From the NCBI GenBank assembly GCA_009363875.1, contig CM018690.1:5816788-5880787 (forward strand): a stretch of 64,000 nucleotides of DNA, in the 5' to 3' direction. Of the stretch, positions 46,491-59,369 are shown one piece after another (the stretch's first letter is position 1; each line of letters starts with the position of its first letter). The translations under genes and the position numbers were made by a program. This stretch comes from Mikania micrantha. Taxonomy: Eukaryota > Streptophyta > Magnoliopsida > Asterales > Asteraceae. A model generated the notes under the pieces. The model ran no database searches. It had not been told where the DNA came from and saw only the letters and a list, made by a program, of their open reading frames with translations.

Positions 46491-48261
46491 CGCCCGCTAG
46501 GGTTTCGCAACAGACTCCCCAAATTAAATGTTTTAACCCCATTTTAACCGGTTCCCCTTTGTCTTCCTATAGCCTAAGCTTGAACCCTTCAATTGATCGT
46601 GAATTCGAACCCGATAGTCCTCAAAACCATAGGGCTTTTCATCTCTAACCATAAACGAACTCATCTGAATGTTTTAATTGAACTATAATTATCGATTTCT
46701 CAAAAACCCCAATTCATTTTTCACTAATAAACCCTAGAACTTAACATCTTCCAATTCGATAATATATTACGAAATTGATATGGGTATCATCTCAATCGCA
46801 CCCTTCTGAATCTATATGTATGATTTAATTTCATTTCTAACCCGTTTAAGCAAGAAACCCCCAAATCCATTTAGACTTAGAACCCTAAAACTCGAAATCA
46901 ATATATTCGTGTATGTTTCATGAAATTGAAATGTGTTTTAGCTTGATCGGAGTTCTCTGAAACTTCCTATGCACTTTAATTTGATTTTTAAACTCACTTG
47001 TATGAAAACCCCTAAAACCGATTCTTAGATGAACCCTAGTTATCGTTCATGAACAATTCCTTATAATTATATGGAATTGTCATGTGGGTTTCGTTAATCG
47101 GTAGGTTCTGAAGCTAAGGATACCATTTGATCGAATTTTTAGACGCGTGTGATAGGAATCCCCCAATTCGGTTTCAAATATGAACCCTAGAATTGGAAAT
47201 CTAAAAATTCGATGTTTTCAACCGAACATAGCATAGGGCTATGCTTAGTCGGCATATTCAGGATGTGTAGAAGCGATCTTTTACCTGGATTGATATAGAA
47301 TTGATGATGATCGACTTTTAGCTTGATATCCGGCCGAGCTCTTGATCAACCTCTTCTTTCGTGGCTTCTAAGATCGAATTGATATATAGAATAGATGCTA
47401 AAAGGGCCGAATATGGTATATGAGACTTCAATTTGATGTTATAACTCAGAATGATATGGTTTTGATAGCTAGTAGTAACGGTTTCAACTCTTTGGCTTAC
47501 AATTGAGTTAAATTCGACATAAATCATCATTATAACCGATGATCATTGATGATAATCATCAATGTGATGACTAAAGATGGTTAATGTTCAGTTACAAGCC
47601 TAATTGTGGTGAATTCCGAATTTAATTGATCATCAAGGTCGAATTTTGACTTCTAAAGTCAAAATTAAGTATATTGTGTAAATACAAATCAAACCCTTGT
47701 ATTTTAAGTTCTTATGAACCTGCTTTATTCAATCTTAACCCTTGCCATTTGTTTTTGCTTGATTCAAAGTCGTTTCGGTTAGTTTCGAATTAACGGTGGT
47801 AACTCGAAATTGCCGAATTGTCATAAATTGAGCCAATTGAACCATTATTGGGCTAGATTAACCCAATTGGGCCTCCTAAATACTATTGGGCCTACCTGGG
47901 CCTACCTTGACCTTATTGGGCCTTCCTAGACTTCATTGGGCCTACACTGGCCTTATTGGGCCTTCCTAGACTTCATTGGACCTACACTGGCCTTATTGGG
48001 CCTAGCTTGATCTCATTGGGCCTACACTGGCCTTATTTGACCTGTGATCTCACTATTTTCAGTTAGCTAAGTTAACTCAAAAAGTCGGATTGTCACAACC
48101 GTGTTTGTGTTAACAACTGTAAGTTGTCGTGTGGGTCATGTTGACCGTGTTAGACCGTGTTTGACCTAACGACCCGTTGATGACGGTTTTAGTTCAAGTA
48201 ATCGTGTACGTGCAGTTTAGTGTCGTGTGAGTGTGCGGATACCAAATTCACATCCGTGAGG

Positions 48262-48921
48262 AAACTTACTACTTATAGTAAGTTTCTATTTTGGGAGGGT
48301 TTCCAAATTAGGCAAGTCATGCAAGAAATCATAATCCGATTATTCTATCATGCATAGTTAACCTAAATGAGCATGTTATCACATAGCACATAGTTACACT
48401 TAGTCGGTTAAGCACATTTAGCGCGTAAAAGTTACTATTTTTAGAAAGTGGTAAAAATAGACATTTTCCACCAAGTTTAATAATCAACCTCATCTAAACA
48501 TCAATATCTTAGTTCTAAATAGTCATTTAATCACATTTGTTACAACTAGCATGTTATCATTTATCGACTTTGTAAAATAAAGTTACCATTTTTAGTAACT
48601 TATGACAAATACTCGTATTTCATCATTCAAGTCATAAAATCACTTATTATCCTCATAATAACTTCAACTAAGCAGGTTAAACATACAACATTATCAATTT
48701 CATCATTCCTTAACAACTTTATATCAAAAAGTTTTTATTTATAGAAATAATGGTGCTAATCACATGTTTTGACAATTCTAACAATTCCAATGTATCAATA
48801 ACCATCACATTAGTATCATATCATCATTTGAAACATAACTTATGGATCTAAACATACAAATGTGGCCATATCATCAACCATACACATTTTGAGATAATAA
48901 AGTTACTATTTTTAGTAATTA
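48262..48921. repeat. Ladder of AT palindromes in nested LTR B
   Basis: Copies at about 48262, 48427, 48579, 48727 and 48898, spacing 148-171 bases, with arms AAAGTTACTA / TAGTAACTTT in varying states of decay. Confidence 0.7.
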
Positions 48922-49549
48922 TCACATTTTTGACATTTCGTGACTACAATAGCATCTCTAATCTCTTAGATCATGCCAAATATCATAACTAACAACATAT
49001 TATCATCAATAGTCATGTAAATCAACCTAGATCTTACATGCATGTTGCTAAAAGTACTCATTTCATCGAAAAATCCATAAATCATCATCTTATTCAATCT
49101 CAATCATCATAGATCATCCCAACATCATCAAATCAGTGACATTTATACTAAATAACAGATTTACAAACTCAAAAATTCGTGATTAAGGTGGTGCTAGTGA
49201 TGCATGTGGCCAAAATGGCTTGCATGTGTGTATTGAATTGATTTTAGACTAGATTGAACATGGAAACTACCTCACAAAGCTCTAGATCGTCAAGATGAGG
49301 CCTGAGCAGACTGGAATGGCTCCCAATGTGGTTGTGATCGATCCAAATGCAAGAAATAAAGAAGGTACGTTGTTCTTGGAGGTTCTACAAGGCTTAATAT
49401 CCTCCAATGGTCTCCAAACGAGCTTGAGATAGCTTCAATGTGTTTGCAGAGCGTTTCTGGTCGAGAAGATGGGTTTCAGTCGAGAGAAACCGAGTAGGGG
49501 TTAGCAGAAATGATTAACATTGGTTAAATAAAGATTTTTGCATGTTAGG

Positions 49550-49765
49550 CATCGTCGCGTACTGTGAAGTCTGACAAAAAGCTCCTCCGCGTACCACTAT
49601 GATTATAATAATCATTATGTTCCCGAAACACGCCGTGTATTGTGAAGAGCGAAGATGATCGGTCGTCGCGTACCGCGATGATTTTCGGTGAATTTGAATT
49701 TCCCCGCCTATGCGTCGCGTGCCGCGAAGGCCCATTCGGGTGCCCATCGCGTACCACGATGGGTC
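49550..49765. repeat. Decayed GC palindrome cluster in nested LTR B
   Basis: About six copies near 49554, 49588, 49631, 49664, 49712 and 49745. One is perfect (GTCGCGTACCGCGATG, 49664); others carry C-to-T or G-to-A changes (GTCGCGTACTGTGAAG), as expected after CpG methylation and deamination. Confidence 0.75.
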
Positions 49766-50225
49766 TTTGTTGAGCCCAATAAGCCTAGTTTCATTGTTTT
49801 GAACCGATTTTCGCGTCTTTCACAATTACGAACATCGTTTCTCGACACATAAGCATTGTTCTACCTATTCTAGGTTCCCTAGAACCTAAGTGTAGTGAAA
49901 GTGTAATGTGGTTTGTGCATTTCACCAACGTTCGTTATTCAAGACACGTGTGAGCATTTTGCGATAATTCCTCGAATTATCGGTGTGTTCGGACTGTTGT
50001 GCTACGTGTCACACTAAATATTAACAGTTCTAGTGCCACGTATTAAATATTAATACACATTATTATTAATTTAAAGTTAGTGCTGACCTGGAAATTGCGA
50101 GGTGTCACAGCTCACGATCTTCATATGTGGCGAATCGGATTTGATTTTGGTTTAAGGTTCATATGATCTAAGATCGATCTGAGAATGCGCTTATTAGTAA
50201 CTAAAACAAGAACCAAATAGCGAAT

Positions 50226-50312
50226 CCCCACCCAACCTAATGGTAACATGCACCCGGCGTGGGTTGAGGGATCCGGGTTCGAAACTCGGGCGTGGCTCCT
50301 CGAACCGGTTTT
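50226..50312 (+). repeat. tRNA-like (SINE-type) module in LTR G
   Basis: CCTAATGGTAACATG resembles an A box and CCGGGTTCGAAACTC a B box about 45 bases later; then CGAACCGGTTTT and a T run. It cannot be closed into a cloverleaf by eye. Confidence 0.5.
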
Positions 50313-52045
50313 GCCATTTTTTTCCTGTTTTTCCAGCTTAGGTTTTTGATAAAAAAATTATAAAAAAAGTTTATAAATCATAAAATAAGCTTTTAAACTT
50401 CCCGTAAATTTTTATTACTATTCAGAAAGCTTTATTTATCATTTCAACTAATTTAAATGATGAAAAATTATTTACAAATATATATAACTATTCAGAAAAT
50501 TGTTCTATTATTATTTTATATCTGAAATTTAATATAATAATGTTGGAAAATTTTTTAAAGCTATGTATTTATCAAATAATAAATCATCATATAAACTCTA
50601 TTAATTTTATGAAAAACTATTGATTTTATTTTATTTTTTTTCTTTCTTTCTGTATAAGATTAAGAAGCCAGAAATCAATTTTATTTAAATAAAGTATATT
50701 TATTTAAATAAAGTTTCTAATTTTGGTTATTTTTAAATTAGGTATTTTGACCATCATTTTTATATCTAACTAAAAACCCGTATTATATTATTTAAATATT
50801 AAAATACATTAAATATGTAAAAACATTTATCATAATGTTTATTCATAATCTTATTTATATATTTTAAATTTTATTAGCTCACTCTTGATTAAATATATAA
50901 ATATTTTCATCATATTTTTACTTAAACGTTAAATGATTGTTAAATAATGATTATAATCTTTATTAAAATAAATTATTTAGTAAACTAAAATCTATTTAAA
51001 AAAAATAAAGTTTATATAAAATAATTTTAAAGGACTATTCTAAAAAATATTCAAATTGATCCATTCAAACTTATACATCTTATTTAGGACTTCCATATAA
51101 TAACATAGTCCTGGGACATTAGACTTGAACTTTTAGGAATATCAAACTTATTAAGTTATTTCTATAAACTCTAGGTTGAAAGTGTGCCTTTTGACTTAAG
51201 AACTAAATCAAGCATTTGGACTACATAAGCAATTTCATGTGAGTTTCACTCATACTTCCTCTTTTATATTTTGTACTTTTGGGATGTTACATACGTCATT
51301 ATTCAATTAAACTTTGTTATCGAGTCAAAATCAATTAGATGCAAACTATTAGTCTAAGTTGTTTGACTTATGTGCTTAGTATGCCTACTTGTTTATATTC
51401 AAGGTATTATCATGTTATTCTATGTGTAGTCAATATACTAGTAGCCCTTGCAATATAACTTAGGATATTATATATATTGCAAAGGTGAAAAAGCATAAAA
51501 TCTATGTGACTAGTAGTCTTTGCACAATAACTTTGGTTATTGAAAAATTGCAAAGATGAAAGAACCTAAATTCAATTGTTGTAACTAGTAGTCTTTATTT
51601 AATGACTTGTCTCATTATAGTAAAGGTGAAAGAGCCAAAGAATCATGTTAAACTTGTAGTATACTTGTGTTTAGGTCTTATTGATTTAGACTTTGTTTGC
51701 ATTTAAACTTTTAAAATCATATATATATTAACTTTATGGGTAACTCACCAATTATTCATATAGTTGACCCAAATTTATTTTACATATGTAACAGGTTAAT
51801 ATGAAGACTATGGCAAAGAAATAGGATAAGCATAGTGGACTTAGTCAATTTTAAATAATGTTGAATTTTCAGTTGTAATGTATTTGATTGTATTTCTTTA
51901 AATGTGTGTAGTGATGCCTTGTATTCAATGAATGTTGTTTAAATGTTAATAATGAATGCCTTAAATATTCAAATTTATTAATAGCACCATAAGCTAATGA
52001 ACAGTCGATCTCGCGCCCCGACGTATTCCGCCGTCGGTCAGGGTG

Positions 52046-52518
52046 TGACACTATCAATCTATATTGCATTGTAATGATATGTATTCTTACAAACATTACT
52101 GTTAAACATTTATTTAAAGCATGTGCTCTCACCACCTTTGTGTTGACGTTGCTTGCATGTTTATTCAGGTTACTAATGCACATGCTTAGGATAGGATGCT
52201 AAGATGCTAGGATGAAGTCTTATGCATCTATGATTGTGTCTTGAACATTTGAAACATTTTAATTTGATTTTAATATGTAATGCTTAAACAACTGAAATGC
52301 TTTCGCACTATCATTTTGTATTTGTCGAACGTAATGCTTTTAAACTCAAGCTTCCGCAATACTGATTTATCAAAACCATTCTATCCAATTTATTGAACGT
52401 ACGTATGTAAACAGACATGTAGGTCTCACAAGTGTGACTGGAGACTACGATCCTGCACAATCTACGGATTCAAACAATCGGTGCGCCCTCGGTGGGAAGG
52501 GAACCCGGGGGTGTGACA
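52046..52518 (+). mobile_element. Right end of host LTR H
   Basis: Ends AACCCGGGGGTGTGACA at 52518. Contains the acceptor-side block CTCACCACCTTTGTGTTGAC (52128-52147) and an acceptor TTTATTCAG/G at 52168. The donor side should lie left of element E and was not located. Confidence 0.6.
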
Positions 52519-53779
52519 AGTTTATTATAATTATTCGGGATATTGATTACAAAAAAAGCAATCTAAATTGTTTGAATATGACTAAAAACATAGAAAATTC
52601 TACATATTTTTCATAAGATCTCAAATTGTGTGTTTTTTTAATTTAGACGTTCTCAAATACGGTTTATGCATAATAAAGGATATAATTAAGTAGTAAGATG
52701 AATGGTTTGTTAAATCATTTAATAGTCATTAAGACATAGTGAAGTACTAATCATGCAGGGATTCAAAAGATCTTTACCAGATATTTGGTCCTAATCAAAT
52801 TAGACTTCATGTACAATCAAGACAACCATGTAAGTTTCTAAACCTCCATTTTTTCAACTTTTAGGGCTAGTATGTATATCGATTATTTTATATAAACTGA
52901 TCCACAATTTTTAAACATTAAAGCTTACATTTTATGTTAAGATTTCAAAGTTTATGCACGAAGGTTCATATAAGACATATATGTATGACAAAATTATTAT
53001 GATAACACTACACCAAATAAATTTGATAAGGATAGAAGAAAAAGACGTAAAGTTTTTAAATTAGTGTGGAGAAAAATGGTTGCGAACTTAATTCATGTTG
53101 GATTATCAAACTTTTTCTTCTAAACTTGAAAGCATTTATCCGAACTTAATTGGGTTAGTTTAAATCCTTCAAACTTGGTTAAATTGTTCATCCGAACTTG
53201 ACTGACTTTAGATAACACGGACTTGATCTAGTTCCTTCATCCGAAGTTGGTCAACCTGTTCATCCAAAGTTGATAGGTTTTAGACTCTTCGAACTGTATT
53301 TTTTTTCATCCAAACTTGTCTAATGATAAAGTTGTCCATTCAAACTAAAGTTGTTCTTCCAAACTTTATAGGACTTAGTTCAACTCAACTTAATAATACT
53401 TAGTTCATTCGAACTAACTTTTGTTCATCCGAACTTGAAAGCACTTAGTACATTCAAACTTGAAGGTCTCATTCAAAATTACGTTTTCTCATATGAACTT
53501 GAGCCCTTCGAAATTGACAAAATCTCACGAATATGGTTCATTGACTTATCCGAACTTAGGAACACTGTATAAATATAAGATAGAATGTTTATGAGAATCA
53601 CAAATGACTACGCTGGGCAAATGACTTATGTATGTTACAAACGAAAGAATTAATGAGTTAAAGATAAAGAGTCAAAGAAGAGTCTTATAGTAAAACTAAT
53701 TTAAATTAAACTAACGATGAACCCCCATTAGATAGTAAAAGTAAAGTTAAAGTTAAAGTTAGGTTAAAATCTAAAGTAT
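52519..53779. other. AT-rich stretch with a degenerate TTCATCCGAACTTG repeat
   Basis: 53090-53560 holds some 15-20 irregularly spaced copies of TTCATCCGAACTTG variants. A short AAAGTT repeat lies at 53735-53762. No gene is seen. Confidence 0.7.
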
Positions 53780-54004
53780 CACTACAAAAAAAAATTCCAA
53801 TTAATGACACACTAAAAGTGACATAAAAATAAAATAAAAAACCGCCACAACAAATCTCCTTCAAGAATGTGTGATACATAAAAAAAGTAGCACAAGAAGT
53901 AGTGATGCTAAAATCTTTTGATGACACTTTTTTAATGTGCAACACAAGGTTTATGGGCTTTCAATGACATATTTTTGTCACAATATAAAAGAGACTTTTG
54001 TAGT
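53780..54004. mobile_element. CACTA-like MITE 1
   Basis: Starts CACTACAAAAAAAAATTCC and ends GAGACTTTTGTAGTA, the CACTACAA-type inverted ends of CACTA (EnSpm) elements. About 225 bp with internal GTGACA/TGTCAC motifs. Too short to encode a transposase; the 3-bp duplication is unclear. Confidence 0.55.
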
Positions 54005-55026
54005 ACATAGCTAAATGATAAAGTTAGAGTTAAAAGTTAAAAGATAAAGTCAATAATAATGTTAAAGTAAGGAAGAAAATTAAAGAAAAAGTCATAAATA
54101 ATTAAAGATTTTGAACAATGATTCAAAACATAAAAGGAAAGCTTTTAAGGGGATTTAAAGGTATTATTTATAAAGTATTGTTAAAATAAATAAAACTAAA
54201 ACTCACTTAGTAAAGCTGACAGTGTATGTATTTTAGTTTAATAAGTAATCAAAAGGAAAGAGGGTAACTTGGGATAGAATGAGAAGTTACCCGACATCAC
54301 TTAAAGATTGACATCATTTATTTGTTGTACTTTAATTAAGTTAGACTTTTATGTTAATTATGCTTGTAATGATTTTAAAATTTTCACTCATACAAGATTA
54401 AATAAAGTGCGTTTAATTAAGAGTTATGTTATTGTTTAAGAACTCTACTAAAATGTGTAAATCTAACTCTAAAATTTGTAAGAAGTTTAGGCCTTACATA
54501 TGCACACGTAGATATGTAAGTACGTATGTATATATATGCATGCATGATCACATGTATTTATTTCTAAAAAAGTATTAATATTAATTATCATTTTAGATAT
54601 TTTTTCTATATGCGTGTATTTCTTGTCTCGATGTTAATGGTTTCTTTTACGCCTTGTGTTTCATGAACACCCTATTCCTTCAATAAATTTGTTTATAAGT
54701 TGATTTCAAGTGTCAAGGCTACTAGATTAACGTATTAAGACATTTAGATTTACATTTACAATTCAAAATACAAGGATTCTTTTGAGGTTCTTAACCTAAT
54801 AAAAAACTATTTCATTTTATGTGAAAATTTTTACGGATAAAAATAGTTTTATTTTATTCAATATATTAGATTAGAAATCCGTGTTTTACATATGATTTTA
54901 TAAATAATATATTAAATAGTTAGTTAAAATGAAAAAAATAAAAGACATAGCTGAAAACAGAAATAGCATATAAATAAAATATTCATAAAACACATATCAA
55001 CCAAGAAAATAACAACTTGATGTTCA
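54005..55026. other. AT-rich intergenic stretch
   Basis: No gene or clear element, apart from a decayed Helitron-like hairpin end near 54872 and short GTATATATGCATGC runs near 54520-54560. Confidence 0.5.
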
Positions 55027-58000
55027 TGTAAGCCCCATAACCCACCAACACATGACACGTGTTATAAACAACAACTCAAAAATAGGTCCCAGATTTTTCA
55101 AACAAACAAGTGAATTAAACACTTAGAACACCCCACTTTACAAAGACTTTACAAAATATTTTATGTTAAACAAACATTCAACAACTTAATTTCATTTAAA
55201 GTTATTCACAAAAACTTTGTTCAATTAAACCCCAAAACCCAAGTCCTTGCATAGCAATTCGATCACAACCGCTTTCACCCCTATCGTTCACCTGAAAATA
55301 CTATAATTAAGTCACAGTTAGTTCGTTAGACCTAAGTAAGATCACCGTGCCCGCCTACCAGAGCTTACATGACTAAAATAGTCAATTTTGGTCAAAATAA
55401 GCACCCAACGTATTGGTCAGCGTATTTGGTGACGTATCACAGAAAAATCTATGACTTTGAGCTGTAGGTGGCGTATCATACGCCGGGTATCACCTGCACG
55501 GCTATTTTTGATGTTTTATACCATCTCGACTCATTCGACTCATTTCCGACCATTTCAATACCCCCATAAACATTATGTAACACCATATAAACATACTAAA
55601 CACCTTAATTCACCAATTTATAACCATCATGGTCCTAATGTCAAACGATTTACTAACGGGTCGTTTGTATCCAAAACACCATTGAAATCTTATTCCACAA
55701 GATTTCTCAAGTTAAGTAAAGCACACCACTTGTGTTTTATTAACATGATTACACCAACAAAGGATTTTCACACACCATGTGAATAATCCAATGTCATGAT
55801 CATACCACTTGTGATTCAAAACACCAATTTGAGTTAATCTCAATTATAATTCACACACCTTGTGAACTAATTCAAATTATTCAACACACACGTAATTAAA
55901 CACCAAGTCAATCATAGACAAACATTTAAACACCATAACAACAATAATCAAGCAATATATCTCTTATTGCTTACATTTGTCTATCAACAAACACTCCATC
56001 ACCTATTCACCATAAGGTCAATCTTTCACAACATATTCATTCATGCATAACACCATTACCTATAACAAATAGAAGATTGGGAGACTTACCTTGCTTCAAC
56101 AAGTTATCCTCTATAACAATTTACTCCCCGGGTCGTTTGGTTCCACTCACACCTTCACTATCAATTCCTATTATCAAAAGTAATAGGTTTAATATAAAGG
56201 TTGACTACTACCAGTCAAAATACACCCATTCATCCCATTGTCACCAATTTAAATCTAATTTGCTTCCAATTGGCCCTTAACCATATCAACTCACCCTTGT
56301 TGATTTAATACACACAAATTTCATATCACCATTAGCTTTAAACTAATTTTAAGTTAAATACCTTACTTGGCTTTCCATCAAACATCTTTTGTGTAGTAAT
56401 TTTATGCACATGTATATATCCTTTATATTAACTCCATAAAACCTTGATTCAAAATCATTTAGATGCAACATTATCACATATTTATCAATCACAATCTCAT
56501 ATTAACATCTATTTCATGTTTACACATTGAATTAAATCCCCAAGTTCTTATCCCACTAGAACCTTGCAACACCCCATCAACACCATGATATCAAAAATCA
56601 TGGAATGATCAAAAATGTGTTTTTAGATGTTATAAATATGAGAACTATTAACAACCAAAACCATATAAGCTTCCAATTTTGGATTTTAACCATCCTACCC
56701 ACATACCATGGGAGACCCACAAAAACCCCATCAAGAACACCAAAAAATCATACCTAAATATAATTTGATGCAAGGAGAACTCCAATTTATGCTTGCATTT
56801 AAGATTTGATCAACATTCAACCTTCAATTTGATCAAAAGTTGAAGTTTTTGAGTTTTATCCTATTGCATGTCGCCCTAGCCCCAAGAATCAGTCTTTGAC
56901 TGATTTTGATCACTATTTCTTATTTAACCCCTTTTAATTTAAGTTTCATATATGGGCAATTTCAGCCCCTCAAGTTCTAGTTAAAACTAACCAATTATGA
57001 CTAACTAAATTAAGTTAGTAAACCCACAACATGTCACACTCCCACCTCTCGTCACCTGAGAGGATGTCATTCGTTGTTCTGAGAAGGTTGCGGAAGCATA
57101 GTGGTGATGTCTCAGAGATGAGGTGTGACTTACTTGATCTGGTATCACAACACATATATTAACGTAAAGTAAATACATTACATGGTTTCGTCATTACAAC
57201 CAACATTACCGTTTACAACTAAATTTATTATACAAACTAATCTATTGAATTACAAGTGGTTGAAAGTGCAGCCTCGCCGTGATCACTGTCTCCCTGCAAA
57301 AACGTTTAAGTTGGAAAGATCAGCACAAAGCTGGTGAGTTCGTAAAGTTCAAGATAAACCATATGATATGACATGATATACAAGTTCTCAAGAGGTTCAG
57401 TTCCAGATAACCATGAGACCTGTATCTAGTTCCTTTTAGACAATTATGTGTTTTACGACGATATTACTCGTCGGTAAATATGTTAATGCCTCATTATTTT
57501 AATGTTTATCACTAACATTAAGAAGATGTTTTGGAAACAGGTAACAAACATTCACACTAGGGGAGATGCAAACCTCCCAGTGAATGGCAAAACATTTAGC
57601 CGATAGTACTATCATTGATGCATGTTCGGCCCCACATGGGTTCACTAGATACAGTTTTGAGGAATGAGGACTTTTGATACTGTGATAAAGATACTAACGG
57701 CAAAATCCCATGGAATGACACAAGAGTCACATGAAATCACAAAGATAACAGTGATACAAATCATATGTTCAGAAATGGATTTACAGAGGTACCCTGATGT
57801 TTATTAAACATTAAAAATAAAAGGGGTTGTACGAAACTTACCTGAAGTCTCGAGGTAATGAAATCACACGCAAACTGATGATAATAGCTAAATTCTGCAT
57901 TAGTTTATGTTTAATGAGTCATTTATGTTTTACCTTACTGATTAGATCTTCCTGAACGTTCAATATCAGAGACATTGCCTTGAAAGTCATCAAACCGATA

Positions 58001-59364
58001 TTAGGTTTTTAATTAATTATTTTAACGTCATATCATACAATGTATGATAATGTAGAAACCTATACTGGTTCAGGTTCCTAATATAAGGTTGATGACACCT
58101 TTGATTAATCAGAATAATCTCAGATTAACCAAATAATTAATGTTGTTGATTATGGCGCGGAAACAGTTTCTAGATGAATTTATGGCTTAGGAATGATCAA
58201 TCCTTGTTATTGATTACCCAAATATCATGAAATATCATAATGTGATATTGTAATAGGTTTAATAACCATATTTAACTTACTAATCTGACTGTTATCATAA
58301 ATAATAGATAATCGTTCCAATGAGTATCTTAATGATTGTGATTAGTTTGAAACACTTGTATTTAACCTTGCATTTCAAAGATTAATCAAACTAATCACCT
58401 ACATTGTCACAATCAAATGGTTTAAACCATTATAACCATTGTTATGATTTCATGAAACCGGGCATTACAACGAATCAAAACAAGGATTTACTCGTTAAAA
58501 CATCAAGTTCTTCGTTTCTAATCAATCCTAACCATTATCTAGGCAATAATCAACAACCCTAACTATATCATAACGTTCAAAAACAAGATCTAATCAACCA
58601 AAATCAAACTAGAAGGTTAAAATGAACCGTTACCTAATCAAACGGATTTCTAAGTGTTGAACAACGATCAGGTCAGTAGCAAGATCCAGGTGTTTAATGA
58701 CCTTCAAAATGAAGTTTTTGATGATTTGCAGGTCAGTAGTTCATCTGGTAGGTGCTGGAACTCGACAGAATGATAAAATGATGAAATTTGCATGAAATCT
58801 GCTGTTTTGATCCAATCCACCAAACCGACCTTTGCTAGGCGCATCGCCCCGCGGGGCCGCTTGGCCCGGGCGTAGAGCGCGGATTCAAAATTCTCAGATA
58901 TTTTGTGAGCTCCAGGCGTACTGCCTAGCGAGAGAGGCTGATGCTAGACGTACCGCCTGGACCCTTTGACTTTGACATTTTTGTACTTTTCTTCGTTTTG
59001 TCATTCCGGACAATCCAGAACTCCGTTTCGCGCACGGTTTTCGCGTATGTTCACCATTTCTCGCATACTATCAACATGTATTAATTACAATAGCTAAATC
59101 AACGTGGATTTCAAGCACGACCAAATGTGCTCACGTCATTGATGACGAAATTTTCAAATGCAATTGTCACAAACATATTGTTGTAGTTAACACTTATTAT
59201 TAAAACACCCACCAATTGGTTATAATTAATAGCTATAAACCAAACACCCATCGAAAGAATTTTAAGATAATTAAATCTTACAAAACACCCCCCAATTCAA
59301 ATAAACATAATTACACATCAATTATGTTCATTTTAAAATATTTTTCTCAAAATAGGTTGTTACA
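55027..59364 (-). mobile_element. Solo LTR, family I, carrying nested D2
   Basis: LTR I is made of 55027-57031 and 59177-59364, about 2.2 kb. Ends on the plus strand are TGTAAGCCCCATAACC and AATAGGTTGTTACA. Flanks GTTCA (55022-55026) and GTTAA (59365-59369) match at four of five bases. It has a donor CAAG/GTAAGTCTCCC at 56099 and acceptor TATTTTCAG/G at 55292 (808 bases). The frames at 55451-55786 and 56077-56280 look like chance. Confidence 0.75.
57032..59171 (-). mobile_element. Solo LTR, family D, second copy (TSD AACAT)
   Basis: 2,140 bp, inverted relative to 26269-28397. Ends TGTCACACTCCCACC and GCAATTGTCACA. AACAT occurs at 57028-57032 and 59172-59176; its last base overlaps the LTR start. 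It contains a GC-rich cluster at 58840-58975 (CCCCGCGGGGCCGCTTGGCCC, GCGTACTGCC, ACGTACCGCC) and an intron-like module at 57294-57841 with donor CTTCAG/GTAAGTTTCGTACAACCCC. Confidence 0.9.
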
Positions 59365-59369
59365 GTTAA

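Larger units (their letters stand above)
45243..48097 (-). mobile_element. 5' LTR of A element
   Basis: 2,855 bp, ends TGTCACACCCCCAATTTTC and GTCGGATTGTCACA (plus strand). ACCGT at 48098-48102 matches 36551-36555 and is the outer target duplication of the element. Intron-like module at 45542-46043, tRNA-like module at 46422-46490, minisatellite at 47867-48047. Confidence 0.95.
35638..50110 (-). mobile_element. Solo LTR, family B (TSD GCTCA), carrying nested A element
   Basis: LTR B is made of 35638-36555 and 48098-50110 (about 2.93 kb, against 2,977 bp for the copy at 5659-8635). Ends are TGTCACACCCCCAAATTCC and GCGAGGTGTCACA. GCTCA is duplicated at 35633-35637 and 50111-50115. The A element entered at ACCGT; the uninterrupted copy at 5659-8635 reads straight through CACAGGACCGTATTC, which confirms the join. 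Carries the AT-palindrome ladder (48262-48921), a decayed GC palindrome cluster (49550-49765) and the intron-like module (35983-36439). Confidence 0.92.
34769..52040 (+). mobile_element. Solo LTR, family G (TSD CTATC), carrying nested B and A
   Basis: LTR G is made of 34769-35637 and 50116-52040, about 2.8 kb in all. It starts TGTAATCCCCAGAG and ends GGTCAGGGTGTGACA. CTATC is duplicated at 34764-34768 and 52041-52045, 17 kb apart, which shows that everything between was inserted later. It has an AAT/AAC microsatellite (34899-34950), a tRNA-like module (50226-50312), AT-rich DNA (50313-51230), and a donor ATGTGAGTTTC (51239) with acceptor TAACAG/G (51794). Confidence 0.88.

Noticed and set aside
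36556..48097. Tandem segmental duplication explaining the 2.9-kb direct repeats
   Set aside because: Primer site next to the right-hand copy, LTR-type ends and the ACCGT duplication identify them as LTRs of one element; only the extra 96 bp needs a separate explanation.
50226..50312. Functional tRNA gene
   Set aside because: B box is good, but acceptor and anticodon stems cannot be closed by eye; better described as a tRNA-derived module.
55451..55786. 111-aa frame in LTR I
   Set aside because: Low-complexity, no domain, lies inside the putative intron of an LTR and is antisense to it.
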